64,000 bases of DNA from Fluctibacter halophilus (GTDB lineage: Bacteria; Pseudomonadota; Gammaproteobacteria; Enterobacterales; Alteromonadaceae): NCBI RefSeq assembly GCF_020687825.1, contig NZ_JAJEWP010000005.1:62001-126000 (forward strand), read 5' to 3'. The translations under genes and the position numbers were made by a program. Shown here piece after piece: positions 9,515 through 18,175 of this stretch (the first letter of the stretch is position 1; every line of letters begins with the position of its first letter). A model generated the notes under the pieces. The model had not been told where the DNA came from. It ran no database searches and saw only the letters and a list, made by a program, of their open reading frames with translations.

Positions 9515-10117
9515 ATGAAAACAAGGACGATCATCATCGCAGCACTGTTGTTGTCGATGCTTGGCTGTGCCAGTGTACCGCTACGCACCATGTATCACCT
9601 GAGCCAGTTTGATCCCATGCAAGCTGACCCGGGGCAAATTGCGGTAGCCATCCGCACCACTGACGCCATCGCCATGCAAAAAGGCGATGTGACCATTGAT
9701 CTTGCGTTCGCCGCAGATGACAACAGTGTTGTGATCGACAACCATTACCTGGTCGAAGTGGCAGAATTGCAGCGTTGGCCTGCGTCGCTACAGGACGGTT
9801 TGCAGGCTGGTGAAGGGCTAACCGTCTTGCACCTGTCCGAGCAAGATGCCCAGAGCATGCGTGAGGTGCAGAAAATGGTACTTGAGCGTCGTGAACAGCT
9901 TGGCAGTGCGAAAGGTAAAGGCAGCTTTTCAGTGTCGGTCAAAGGCACCTGTTTACGCAAAGCATTGCCACAAGGGGACGTGTACGTGGATTTACTCCTG
10001 CAAGTCGATACCGAGCAAGGCTTTCTGACCCTGGCAGAAGATGCCACTCTGGCTGAGTTGTTAGAACAAGGGGGCGAAGCAACACAGCGTACCTGGCCAC
10101 AATGTGAAAGCAGTTGA
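9515..10117 (+). CDS. Putative lipoprotein of unknown function
   Basis: A 200-residue protein starts at ATG 9515 after a GGGAG box spaced 8 nt upstream. The first residues form a signal peptide ending in SMLGC, so Cys18 should be lipidated; the residue at +2 is Ala, which favours the outer membrane. The rest is mixed alpha/beta (VTIDLAFAADDNS, GSFSVSVKGTCLRK) and I recognise no domain. It reads directly into the YggU-type gene with a TGATG overlap, so the two are probably co-transcribed. It is divergent from the RND operon across about 250 nt. Confidence 0.75.
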   Translation: MKTRTIIIAALLLSMLGCASVPLRTMYHLSQFDPMQADPGQIAVAIRTTDAIAMQKGDVTIDLAFAADDNSVVIDNHYLVEVAELQRWPASLQDGLQAGEGLTVLHLSEQDAQSMREVQKMVLERREQLGSAKGKGSFSVSVKGTCLRKALPQGDVYVDLLLQVDTEQGFLTLAEDATLAELLEQGGEATQRTWPQCESS

Positions 10118-10419
10118 TGACAGACTCTGCTGTGCAGCATCGTGGCGACGACCTACTGTTGCGTTGCTATGTTCAGCCCAAGGCATCACGGGATGCCTGG
10201 GTTGGCCTGCACGGCAATGAACTCAAGGTTGCCATTACCGCGCCGCCGGTTGACGGCAAAGCCAACCAGCATTTGTGTAAATTTATTGCCAAACAGTTTG
10301 GTGTCAGTAAAAGCGCAGTCAGCGTTGTGAAAGGACACACCAGTCGTCATAAGACACTGTCTGTCACGGGTATCTCCAGGTTGCCCGACCCCTTGTCAAA
10401 AATACTCTCAAGTGGCTGA
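10117..10419 (+). CDS. YggU family protein (DUF167)
   Basis: This is a small soluble protein of the conserved DUF167/YggU family, whose biochemical role is unknown. The core fits the family well: RCYVQPKASRDAW near the N terminus, then AITAPPVDGKANQHL and a basic stretch ending in SVVKGHTSRHKTL. The ATG at 10117 shares one base with the stop codon of the preceding lipoprotein gene; the result is 100 residues, the typical length. A TTG one codon upstream is a weaker alternative start. Confidence 0.9.
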   Translation: MTDSAVQHRGDDLLLRCYVQPKASRDAWVGLHGNELKVAITAPPVDGKANQHLCKFIAKQFGVSKSAVSVVKGHTSRHKTLSVTGISRLPDPLSKILSSG

Positions 10420-10589
10420 AAAATAACCGCATTTGTAGTTGTGTATTGCGTGCAAATAGTGTTTATTAGCGGTTTACCTGTTCACGGAGCAGAACCACTG
10501 GCGGCCGATGCCAGACGTTAAGGATAACGACGATCGCAGATAGCAACAGGGGATTGTGCGGGCGTTAATACTGCACGTGATCAAACAAT

Positions 10590-13046
10590 ATGGCTGCAGC
10601 AGACATCGACGACTTCACCGATACCATCGCGCGCCTGCGTTACGCGCATGATGATCCTGTGCTCAATAAAAAAATTGCTGCGCTGGAGCCGAGTGCACGA
10701 AAAAGCGATCTGTTTTTGATCAAAATGGAGATCAAACGGCTGGCACAACCGGTGCAGCGACTTATCGATCTGCGCCCGGTGTCAAATTCGCCGTGTCAAG
10801 CCATCACCAAGGGTCAGTTAACCCATTACCTGGACAGCCTGGCAGAGCAGGACTTCGATGCGGAAGTATCCCGCTACGGCGGAGAGTACACGGTGGGTGT
10901 GCATGAATACGTGATGGAACGCGCCAGGATGCGCGCCAAAGAAGAAAAAGCGTCGGGTTTGACAACCCTGGTGACACCACCGCAATTTATGTCGTTGACC
11001 GACATCCAGCAACGTCGTGATGAACGCCTGTATTTTGCCAGCAAAGTGGACATTTTCTGGCAGGATCCCAAAGGCATGTCCAGCCAGAAGGTCAATGCAA
11101 TGGCCATTTCGGCTATCACGACCGATATTTCTCCCCATGGCCTGGCGTTAAAAATTCCCGCTTCCCTTTACCAGGAACACAAGCAACTGTACGTCCGCTT
11201 CGCTGGGCTTGAACAGGAATACCAGCTCGATGAGCCGTTGTTTGTGGCCTACACCCCGGTAAAGGTCGACAGCAAAGCCGATCATATCAATGTCAATGTG
11301 TTGCTGGTGGAAGAGCAGGATCCCCAGCGTCTAAAAGCCTGTAACGCCTTGATCAAAAAATGCATCTACAACCAGAAACGCCGCAACCGAGTCGCGGTTG
11401 ATAATACCGTCGCCGCCGTGCGCAGCAAACTGGCCGAACAGCTTGTTATCAATACCCTGGATACGGTCCCTGTGCTGCTAGCCAGACGGGAACAACGATG
11501 GTTGCCGGTGGCGGGGCTCGACACCGCGGAAAAGTCACCGTTGTGGGAGTTCTTACTCGACAGTCGTGGCCAACCCATATTCATTCCGCTGTTTTCCCAC
11601 CTCGTAATGCAACGGCTGCTCGACATGCCAACACCGGTGGATACGTTGTTTTTTCTGTTGCGCTTCAGGGATAAGCAGCAACGCATTAACGTTGCTTTGA
11701 TCCCCTATGCTGTTGCTGTCAAGGACGCCGGGCTTAAGGGCCTGTTACAACGGGGAATTGAGCAGCGCGGCGTGCGCTTAATCAGGGTGCAGGCACAGCC
11801 TGTCGATGCTGCATCCCATGGTCATGTGCCCAGCTCACTGCCTGATTCTGCAGGAGAGGTGTTTGCCAATACCAATCGCCCGATGGGCAAAACGCTGAGT
11901 GCGTGGGCCAAGCGCATGCAGAGGCTGGTGGAATTACAAGACGTGTCTGACGGCATTCCGTATACCGCGTTGGCGACAGACAAAGACACCCCGGTCTCTG
12001 CCGGTATCGATATTCGAGCCTATTTACTGGATACCGCGGTGACCAGTCCGATACCCTTCACCCTGTGCCCTGTCGAACGCATCGAAGCGCGCAGTGAAGA
12101 TCGCTTTGAGTGCGATATGCCGGTGAAAATATACCGCCGCCGTCATGCCGATGAAGAGCCGGTGAAAGGGCGAGCGGTGAATGTATCTACCCGAGGCCTC
12201 AAGATCCACCTTAAAGAGGACATGCCGCTCAAAGAGGGCATGGAAGTGTTTCTGGACATTTCCCTTCGCCTGACCGACAAGCCTAAATTTATCGACAGCC
12301 AGCGCTACCGGGTTGTTCACGTTGATGGTAATGATGTGCAAATGGCCATTGTCGGCAATGTGGCGCTGCATGAAGCACGTCAGGCGATACGAGCGGCATT
12401 ACAACAGGCTGAAGACTCGGTACGCGCCGTGGGCAGCCGTGACCCCGTGTATGGATTTACCCGTCTGGTGCGCAATTGCGTGGCCGCCTATGGCGCGCAG
12501 CAGGCATTCATGACTGCTAAGGTCGGCAATGAAAATTTTGTCCGCGTGGTCATGGACTCCGAGCGGACCCAGCCTTTGCCCTTATTCGGCGAATGGGAGC
12601 AGGTGCAGACCATGACCGAGCTGATGACCCACATCCATTTTCGCAAACACCTGTTCTCCAACGTGTTCAAACTGAACAAAGAGACCAGTCGCCTCAGTTT
12701 CTATTTGCTGGTTGTGGCCCGCAAAGGTCGTACCCCAGGGGATGTGTCGTTATTGATCAAGCCACTGGATGAGGAAATGGACGCACCGAGTGCTCGCTAT
12801 GTGTATGCCAACATGCGCAGCTTTGGCGTGCCGCGACTGTTACGTATCACGGTAGCGAACAAAGAACGGGTGTTTGACAAATATGCCCGTGATGAGCTGC
12901 GTTACCTGCTGCGCTATGCCAAGGTGAAATACCAGGAATGCGTCGACTTCACCAATAGCATTACCGCAGTCTGTCGCTGTGAAGACATGACCGGCTTGCT
13001 GGATATTGGTCGCAACCCATCGGTGACCACAGAGGATGAGCGATGA
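10590..13046 (+). CDS. Large protein with two canonical PilZ domains (c-di-GMP receptor)
   Basis: This 818-residue soluble protein carries two PilZ domains, each with a complete c-di-GMP binding signature. The first has RxxxR at residues 142-146 and DISPHG at 179-184. The second has RxxxR at 501-505 and NVSTRG at 531-536. An N-terminal helical region (1-130), a linker of about 300 residues and a C-terminal domain of about 250 residues match nothing I can name. The start at 10590 has no good ribosome binding site, but an in-frame stop at 10566 leaves no earlier choice. Its stop overlaps the start of the ATP-grasp gene (ATGA), which argues for translational coupling. The nearby GGDEF and EAL proteins could supply or remove its ligand. 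Confidence 0.85.
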   Translation: MAAADIDDFTDTIARLRYAHDDPVLNKKIAALEPSARKSDLFLIKMEIKRLAQPVQRLIDLRPVSNSPCQAITKGQLTHYLDSLAEQDFDAEVSRYGGEYTVGVHEYVMERARMRAKEEKASGLTTLVTPPQFMSLTDIQQRRDERLYFASKVDIFWQDPKGMSSQKVNAMAISAITTDISPHGLALKIPASLYQEHKQLYVRFAGLEQEYQLDEPLFVAYTPVKVDSKADHINVNVLLVEEQDPQRLKACNALIKKCIYNQKRRNRVAVDNTVAAVRSKLAEQLVINTLDTVPVLLARREQRWLPVAGLDTAEKSPLWEFLLDSRGQPIFIPLFSHLVMQRLLDMPTPVDTLFFLLRFRDKQQRINVALIPYAVAVKDAGLKGLLQRGIEQRGVRLIRVQAQPVDAASHGHVPSSLPDSAGEVFANTNRPMGKTLSAWAKRMQRLVELQDVSDGIPYTALATDKDTPVSAGIDIRAYLLDTAVTSPIPFTLCPVERIEARSEDRFECDMPVKIYRRRHADEEPVKGRAVNVSTRGLKIHLKEDMPLKEGMEVFLDISLRLTDKPKFIDSQRYRVVHVDGNDVQMAIVGNVALHEARQAIRAALQQAEDSVRAVGSRDPVYGFTRLVRNCVAAYGAQQAFMTAKVGNENFVRVVMDSERTQPLPLFGEWEQVQTMTELMTHIHFRKHLFSNVFKLNKETSRLSFYLLVVARKGRTPGDVSLLIKPLDEEMDAPSARYVYANMRSFGVPRLLRITVANKERVFDKYARDELRYLLRYAKVKYQECVDFTNSITAVCRCEDMTGLLDIGRNPSVTTEDER

Positions 13047-13939
13047 AACGTTGTGCCTATTTAAGCATGGACGATCTGTCCGATTTTTTTGTCTATGATG
13101 AGCTGACGTATCCGGCCCTGGCCGAGCTCGGCTGGCAGGTTGAAACGGTGTCCTGGCGCCAGTCGGATGTTGATTGGCAGCGCTACGACTTGGTGGTTAT
13201 CCGCACGCCTTGGGATTATCAGCAAGATCTTGAGGGCTTTCTGAACTGCCTTAAACGGATTGAACGCTCGGGCGTGAAACTGGAAAACAGCTTGTCGCTG
13301 GTAACCTGGAATGCCAGCAAAGGTTACCTGCGAGATTTGGCCGACAACGACATTCCCATTCTGCCGACCCGCTGGTTCAACCACTATGTGGCGGATGACA
13401 TCGAGCAGGCAGTGTCGGATTGGCAGGTGGCGGAAGTGATCCTCAAGCCGTTGGTCAGTGCCAACGCGGATGACACCTTTCGCCTAACACCCGCACAACT
13501 GGCGCAACAACATGACACCCTGGCAGGGGTCTTTGCTGAGCGTCCCTTTATGTTACAGCCTTTTGCTGATGAGATTCTCAGTGAGGGTGAGTACTCACTG
13601 TTTTATTTTGGCGGGGATTACAGCCATGCTATTTGTAAGCGCCCGGCCAAAGGGGATTTTCGGGTGCAGGAGGAACACGGTGGTTCGCTGGCTGTTCATC
13701 AGCCGGACAACCAACTGTTCGCGTTGGCACAAAAGACCCTCGCTGCACTCCCGGAGGAACCGCTGTACGCGCGACTGGATTATGTGCGCTGGAAGGGGGG
13801 TTATGCGGTGATGGAGATCGAGCTGATAGAGCCCTCATTGTATTTCAATATGGACCCCCAATCGCCACAGCGCTTTGCCAATGCATTGGTCAGCCGCTAC
13901 GGCCAGGGAGCATCAACGAAAACGGACCCTGTTGCTTAA
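13043..13939 (+). CDS. ATP-grasp domain protein (glutathione synthetase/RimK-like fold)
   Basis: The 298-residue protein looks like the stand-alone ATP-grasp proteins related to the cycloserine biosynthesis enzyme DcsG and to RimK. Visible marks are an N-terminal Rossmann-like domain (VVIRTPWDYQ), a central ATP-binding Lys in EVILKPLVSANADDTFR, and a C-terminal metal-binding segment VMEIELIEPSLYF. Such enzymes join a carboxylate to an amine or thiol at the cost of ATP; the substrates here are unknown. It overlaps the PilZ gene by 4 nt and its last 50 nt overlap the convergent Lrp-type gene. Confidence 0.75.
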   Translation: MKRCAYLSMDDLSDFFVYDELTYPALAELGWQVETVSWRQSDVDWQRYDLVVIRTPWDYQQDLEGFLNCLKRIERSGVKLENSLSLVTWNASKGYLRDLADNDIPILPTRWFNHYVADDIEQAVSDWQVAEVILKPLVSANADDTFRLTPAQLAQQHDTLAGVFAERPFMLQPFADEILSEGEYSLFYFGGDYSHAICKRPAKGDFRVQEEHGGSLAVHQPDNQLFALAQKTLAALPEEPLYARLDYVRWKGGYAVMEIELIEPSLYFNMDPQSPQRFANALVSRYGQGASTKTDPVA

Positions 13940-14366
13940 CGGTGCGGGTCGCGATGGCGGTCTGAAACCGCTGCACTCCAGGAATTTTGCTCAGGTTGGC
14001 GCGCAGCAGCTGATCAAAATCATCAATGTCCCGGGCAAACACCTCTACGACGTAATCATACTCACCGGTGACTGCGTAACAGGCCCGAACTGCAGTGTGG
14101 GCTTCTATTGCCGCTTCAAATGCCTGATAGCGCTCAAAGTCGACCACAACATGCACCAATGCATGGATGTGCAGACCCAGCGCAAACGGATCCAGCTTGG
14201 CCTGGTACCCGGTAATCACGCCGGCATTTTCCATTTCGTTAACCCGTTTCCAACAAGGGGACTTGCTAAGTCCGACCTGCTCACCCAATGAGGCAAAGGA
14301 GATACGGCCCTGTTGTTCCAGGGATGCAACTAATTTGAGATCGGTTTTATCCAAACGTTGTTCCAT
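13890..14366 (-). CDS. Lrp/AsnC-family transcriptional regulator, probable regulator of the kynurenine genes
   Basis: A 158-residue Lrp-type regulator with an N-terminal winged helix-turn-helix (LDKTDLKLVASL, then LGEQVGLSKSPCWKRVNEME) and a C-terminal RAM effector domain (YAVTGEYDYVVEVF). It is divergent from the tryptophan dioxygenase gene, as the Lrp-type regulator KynR is from the kyn genes in Pseudomonas, so control by kynurenine or tryptophan is a reasonable inference. A 10-bp palindrome lies in the 5' intergenic space. Its 3' end overlaps the ATP-grasp gene on the other strand by 50 nt. Confidence 0.88.
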   Translation of the reverse strand: MEQRLDKTDLKLVASLEQQGRISFASLGEQVGLSKSPCWKRVNEMENAGVITGYQAKLDPFALGLHIHALVHVVVDFERYQAFEAAIEAHTAVRACYAVTGEYDYVVEVFARDIDDFDQLLRANLSKIPGVQRFQTAIATRTVKQQGPFSLMLPGRSG

Positions 14367-14381
14367 GCATTTATTAAATAT

Positions 14382-14391
14382 CGTTTAAACG
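14382..14391. promoter_or_regulatory. Perfect palindrome between Lrp-type and dioxygenase genes, candidate operator
   Basis: CGTTTAAACG is a perfect 10-bp palindrome in an AT-rich divergent intergenic region, 16 nt before the Lrp-type start codon. The placement fits an operator for the Lrp-type regulator; no binding data are available. Confidence 0.4.
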
Positions 14392-14485
14392 TACTTCATT
14401 ATTCTAGATTGAAAGGAAAAATGAAACAATGTTCCCCGTGAGACTGGCTACCATGGCGCAAACTTGTTTTGCACCAGGAACGAAC

Positions 14486-15262
14486 ATGTACCGCGAAAAA
14501 TATCACCGCTTATTGGAACAACCCGAAATGCTGGATTATGGCGTTTACCTCAACTGTGATCGGTTGTTGCAATGTCAGAAGCCGATTGGCGAATTGTGTA
14601 ATGCCGATGAGCTGCAGTTTCAGATTGTGCATCAGGTTGAAGAACTGTGGATGAAGCTGGCGATTTATACCCTGGTGGATGTGCTGGACTATTTAGAGCA
14701 GGAAAATACCCACCGGGTGGTGACACTGATGGGGCGGGTTCACCGTATCCAGCGTATGATGATTGACCAGCTGGATCTGCTCGAAACCATGTCGCCCAAA
14801 GAATATCAGGAAATTCGCTTGCAACTGGGAAATGGCAGTGGCCAGGAATCACCGGGCTTCCGCACCCTGTTGAAAATGCCCAATGATCTGTGGCGCGAGT
14901 TCAATGCCCACTATCTGGAAGGGCGCAACAAAACGGTCGAGCAGATCTATGACAGCCAGTACAGTCACGATGACAGTTATGTGGTGGCCGAGGCATTGAT
15001 TGAATTCGATGAGTTGATGCAGAAATTCAGGGCTAATCACCTGTATCTGATCCACCGCAGTATCGGTCTGGGCTCTCGCTCCCTGAAGGGACGTCCGGTT
15101 GAGTTGCTGGAGTCCGGCGCTCGCCATCGCTTTTTCCCCGAGTTGTGGGATGTGCGGTGTGAGATGACCGACGCCTGGGGTGGCGAATACGGCACGGTGA
15201 GGGACTCTATCAGCGCGCCAGGATGTCCACACATGGCATCTGCCCAGGGCGGGGAAAAATGA
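14486..15262 (+). CDS. Tryptophan 2,3-dioxygenase family protein
   Basis: This haem enzyme family oxidises L-tryptophan to N-formylkynurenine. The protein keeps the distal His in IVHQVEELWMK (residue 49) and the haem-ligand His in NHLYLIHRSIG (residue 185), aligned by eye with bacterial dioxygenases. The loop LGNGSGQESPGFR differs from the classical substrate loop, which ends in QYR, so it belongs to a divergent branch. I chose ATG 14486 because of AGGAA at 14476-14480, giving 258 residues; ATG 14429 would add 19 residues and has an AAGGA 11 nt upstream. The gene ends with an ATGA overlap into the kynureninase-like gene. Confidence 0.82.
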   Translation: MYREKYHRLLEQPEMLDYGVYLNCDRLLQCQKPIGELCNADELQFQIVHQVEELWMKLAIYTLVDVLDYLEQENTHRVVTLMGRVHRIQRMMIDQLDLLETMSPKEYQEIRLQLGNGSGQESPGFRTLLKMPNDLWREFNAHYLEGRNKTVEQIYDSQYSHDDSYVVAEALIEFDELMQKFRANHLYLIHRSIGLGSRSLKGRPVELLESGARHRFFPELWDVRCEMTDAWGGEYGTVRDSISAPGCPHMASAQGGEK

Positions 15263-16377
15263 GCTGGCAGGCAGATTTCCACGTCCCTGAGGGGATTTAT
15301 CTGCTCAGTCACTCGGTTGGTTGTCAACTGCGCAGCGCTGAGTCGGCCTTGCATGCGCAGGTGATGAAACCCTGGCAACAGGCCGGCGGTGATGCCTGGC
15401 CTGCATGGTTGGATGGCGTGGCGGGGTTTCGTCAGGCCATTGCTACATTGCTCAATGGTCAGATTGAAGATGTCTGCCCGCAGACCAATTTATCCAGTGG
15501 TTTTGGTAAATACCTGCAGGCGTTGAACCTGCCGGTTTCCCGACGTGTGATCCTGATGCATGAGGATGCCTTCCCTTCTATGGGCTTTGTGGTCAAAGGC
15601 CTTGAGCCTTTGGGCTATGAACTGCGGTTGATCCCATCCCAACACAGCGCTGTGCAACCGACAGCATGGGACAAATATCTGACCCCGGATGTAGGTGTCG
15701 CACTCATCACACACGTGCACTCCAATACCGGCTGGGCATCACCGATTGAGCAACTGGTTGAACGGTGTCGACAACAAGGTATCCGCACAGTGGTTGATGT
15801 CGCACAAAGCGCCGGGGTGCTGAACATCGATGTTCAGCGTTGGCAGGCTGATGTGGTGCTGGGTTCCTGTGTTAAGTGGCTTTGTGGAGGGCCTGGCGCT
15901 GCATTTATGTGGGTCAATCCGAACCATAGTGATGACCTGACGCCCGTCGACGTAGGCTGGTTCTCACACGCATCACCGTTTGAATTTGATATTCACCGAT
16001 TTGAAGCCGCGCCGGGCGCATTGCGTTTTTGGGGCGGTACACCCAGTGTGTTGCCCTATGTCATGGCTACGCCGAGTGTGGCATGGTTGATGGACCTGGG
16101 GATTGAAACGGTACAGCAACACAACCGTATACTGACACGGCCCATTCGTGAGGTGGCCCACCGTCGCGACTTGTGGCTGGTACCCGAGGAGCACAGCGGT
16201 GGCACCCTGTGTGTGCCGTTCACAGAGCCACAGCTGGCCTGGTTATTGCCCCGCTTAGAACAAAAGCAGGTACGCTATGATCGGCGGGGGACCGTGTTGC
16301 GCTGGTCGTTGCATGTATACAATAGCCTGGCGCAGGCCGAGCAATTAGCCCAATGGTTGGAGGATATGCCGGCGTAG
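15259..16377 (+). CDS. Kynureninase-like PLP-dependent enzyme (aminotransferase class V fold)
   Basis: Kynureninase cleaves kynurenine to anthranilate and alanine with pyridoxal phosphate. This 372-residue protein has the PLP region VVDVAQSAG (Asp180), the Schiff-base lysine in GSCVKWLCGGPGA (Lys206), and two blocks close to kynureninase: GWFSHASPFEFD and FWGGTPSVLPYV. The N-terminal block reads YLLSHSVG in place of the usual YLDGNSLG. The ATG at 15259 overlaps the dioxygenase stop and follows a GGGGA box. Pairing with the dioxygenase supports tryptophan breakdown, but a related class V activity cannot be excluded. Confidence 0.8.
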   Translation: MSWQADFHVPEGIYLLSHSVGCQLRSAESALHAQVMKPWQQAGGDAWPAWLDGVAGFRQAIATLLNGQIEDVCPQTNLSSGFGKYLQALNLPVSRRVILMHEDAFPSMGFVVKGLEPLGYELRLIPSQHSAVQPTAWDKYLTPDVGVALITHVHSNTGWASPIEQLVERCRQQGIRTVVDVAQSAGVLNIDVQRWQADVVLGSCVKWLCGGPGAAFMWVNPNHSDDLTPVDVGWFSHASPFEFDIHRFEAAPGALRFWGGTPSVLPYVMATPSVAWLMDLGIETVQQHNRILTRPIREVAHRRDLWLVPEEHSGGTLCVPFTEPQLAWLLPRLEQKQVRYDRRGTVLRWSLHVYNSLAQAEQLAQWLEDMPA

Positions 16378-16391
16378 CCAGAAGGCTACGC
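16372..16391. terminator. Hairpin spanning two converging stop codons
   Basis: The 8-bp arms GCGTAGCC and GGCTACGC with an AGAA loop include the stop codon of the kynureninase-like gene in one arm and that of the response regulator gene in the other. Four T follow on the plus strand, so it is a weak bidirectional terminator at best. Confidence 0.6.
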
Positions 16392-18044
16392 GGCTTTTAC
16401 CTTATCAATCCGCTCAATGTATTCGTTGTAGCGGGTTTGCTGGGACGGGTTTAGCGGTTGGCTTCTGAGCAACTCCCGGCATTCCGCCATACTGGTGGAT
16501 TGCTCCTCATCCAGGCCCACTTCTTCGGCCAGAATGGCCAGCACTTTCAGCTGACTGATGGCGAGGTTGACGTTGGCCGGTGACAGTTGCATCGCTTGTT
16601 TCAACAGTTGGAAAGCCGGTTTGTAGCGTTTGTTCTTGTAGTGTACCGAGGCCATATCGCCGAGCTCTTTGGGCGAGTAATGGATGTCCCGGCGCTCTTT
16701 TGATTCCTGTTCAAGGTACTCACAGATCACCTGGCCGATAAACGAATCGCTTTCAATCTGATCTTTCAACAGATCGAGGATTTCCAGCGACTTTTCCCAC
16801 ATCCCCAGTTCGTGAAAGGCTTTCATTTTATCCAGGTTGGCTTCCATCGAACCGGTGACACGCACGTCTTCATGGGCCTTCATGATCACTTCGGCCTGCT
16901 TTTTGTCACTTCTGACATTGCAAAGGCGCGCACGAATGATGCTTAGCTCGTCTTTCATTTCCCGCGCATTGCCGAATTCTGCCTCCAGCCTTTCGATATC
17001 TTTGTCCGTTCTGGCCAGCAGGCGATTGGCATCTGCTTCGCCCAGGGTGGCAGCCAGGTCGATGGCGGAACGAACCACATTGAGTCGAAACTCCGGACTG
17101 TCATGGATCGAATTTTTGGCAAATTTGGCCATGTTTTGGGTCGCCTGATACTGACCCATGCGGTCATGGTTCAAACGGGCCAGGGTCAACGACTTGCGGT
17201 TACGCTCAATATTACGCGGTGCCAGTTGGGTGGCTTTCTTAATCACCTCGTAACCTTTGGCATATTCTTCTTTATCGATGTAATACTCGGCCAGTGCATC
17301 GTAGGTGGTAAACCGGGTGTCATGGCGTTCCAGCAACGTATCTGCCAGGGCCATGCCTTCTTCAGTTTTATCCTGTTTTAACAGTGACCGTACGATGTTG
17401 GTCTGCACCCAGGCATAATCATAGGACTCGGCCAGTTTTTTGTAGAACGCTTCGGCTTCGCTGAATTCAAACAGGTGCATCAGGCATTCGCCGATCAAGC
17501 GATTGATTTGAGGGTAGTACTGAGCCAGTGCTGGGTCCTGTAGCTGTCGCTCGGCGTAGTAAATGGCCGTCGAATACTCGCCTTTATCGATGCAATAGTG
17601 CAGTTTGTGTAACTTATTTTTGATTTGCAGAATATGCAGGATGCGTCGTTCGACTTTTAACCTGTCCAGCGGTTTTACCCAAAAGTCGGTGGGCTGCAGT
17701 TCGACCACACAATTCACCAGCGCCGTTGACGTATCAGCACTGAGGAAGATCACTGACGTACGTTTCGTGACGTAGCCCTTGATTTTCATCTCTTCCAGCA
17801 GGTTAAACCCGTCTTTATCGCTTTTGACGTCAAACGCCACGATCACCATATCAAAATGGTTTGTTTCACACAGCCGTAGTGCAAAGAACGCGTTTTCAGC
17901 GCTTTTGACCTGGTCCACACCCAGTTCAATCAATGCAGACTTGATCACATCGTGTGATAGCGCCTGTCCATCAATGATAAGTACAGATAATTGTTTCAGC
18001 GGTTTTTGCGCGGGAATATCAATCAAAGTCAAAATCCAATTCAA
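16386..18044 (-). CDS. Response regulator receiver domain fused to TPR-like repeats
   Basis: The 552-residue protein has an N-terminal receiver domain (about residues 18-140). The phosphate-accepting Asp is probably Asp72 (VIVAFDVKSDKDG), with Lys124 in FWVKPLD; the acidic pair at the start is reduced to one Asp (LIIDGQ). The rest is helical repeat of TPR type, for example EEYAKGYEVIKKATQLAPRN and KRYKPAFQLLKQAMQLSPAN. It has no DNA-binding or enzymatic output domain, so it should act by protein contacts. No ATG or GTG precedes the receiver domain after the in-frame stop: the first possible start is TTG 18044, so the start is uncertain. Confidence 0.85.
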   Translation of the reverse strand: MNWILTLIDIPAQKPLKQLSVLIIDGQALSHDVIKSALIELGVDQVKSAENAFFALRLCETNHFDMVIVAFDVKSDKDGFNLLEEMKIKGYVTKRTSVIFLSADTSTALVNCVVELQPTDFWVKPLDRLKVERRILHILQIKNKLHKLHYCIDKGEYSTAIYYAERQLQDPALAQYYPQINRLIGECLMHLFEFSEAEAFYKKLAESYDYAWVQTNIVRSLLKQDKTEEGMALADTLLERHDTRFTTYDALAEYYIDKEEYAKGYEVIKKATQLAPRNIERNRKSLTLARLNHDRMGQYQATQNMAKFAKNSIHDSPEFRLNVVRSAIDLAATLGEADANRLLARTDKDIERLEAEFGNAREMKDELSIIRARLCNVRSDKKQAEVIMKAHEDVRVTGSMEANLDKMKAFHELGMWEKSLEILDLLKDQIESDSFIGQVICEYLEQESKERRDIHYSPKELGDMASVHYKNKRYKPAFQLLKQAMQLSPANVNLAISQLKVLAILAEEVGLDEEQSTSMAECRELLRSQPLNPSQQTRYNEYIERIDKVKAA

Positions 18045-18175
18045 GAAATGATCGAAGGTCTAACGGGTATTCTTGGCGTCAAGGCCGCAAACTTTCTTCT
18101 ACAACTATATCGGAATTGTACAAAAGGCGCGAAAAAAACGCGCTGTATTTGACGTAATCGATGCTTTTTTGTCAT

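Noticed and set aside
10420-10589. AACCGC ... GCGGTT repeat before the PilZ gene
   Set aside because: The arms are 6 bp and more than 40 nt apart, which is easily due to chance.
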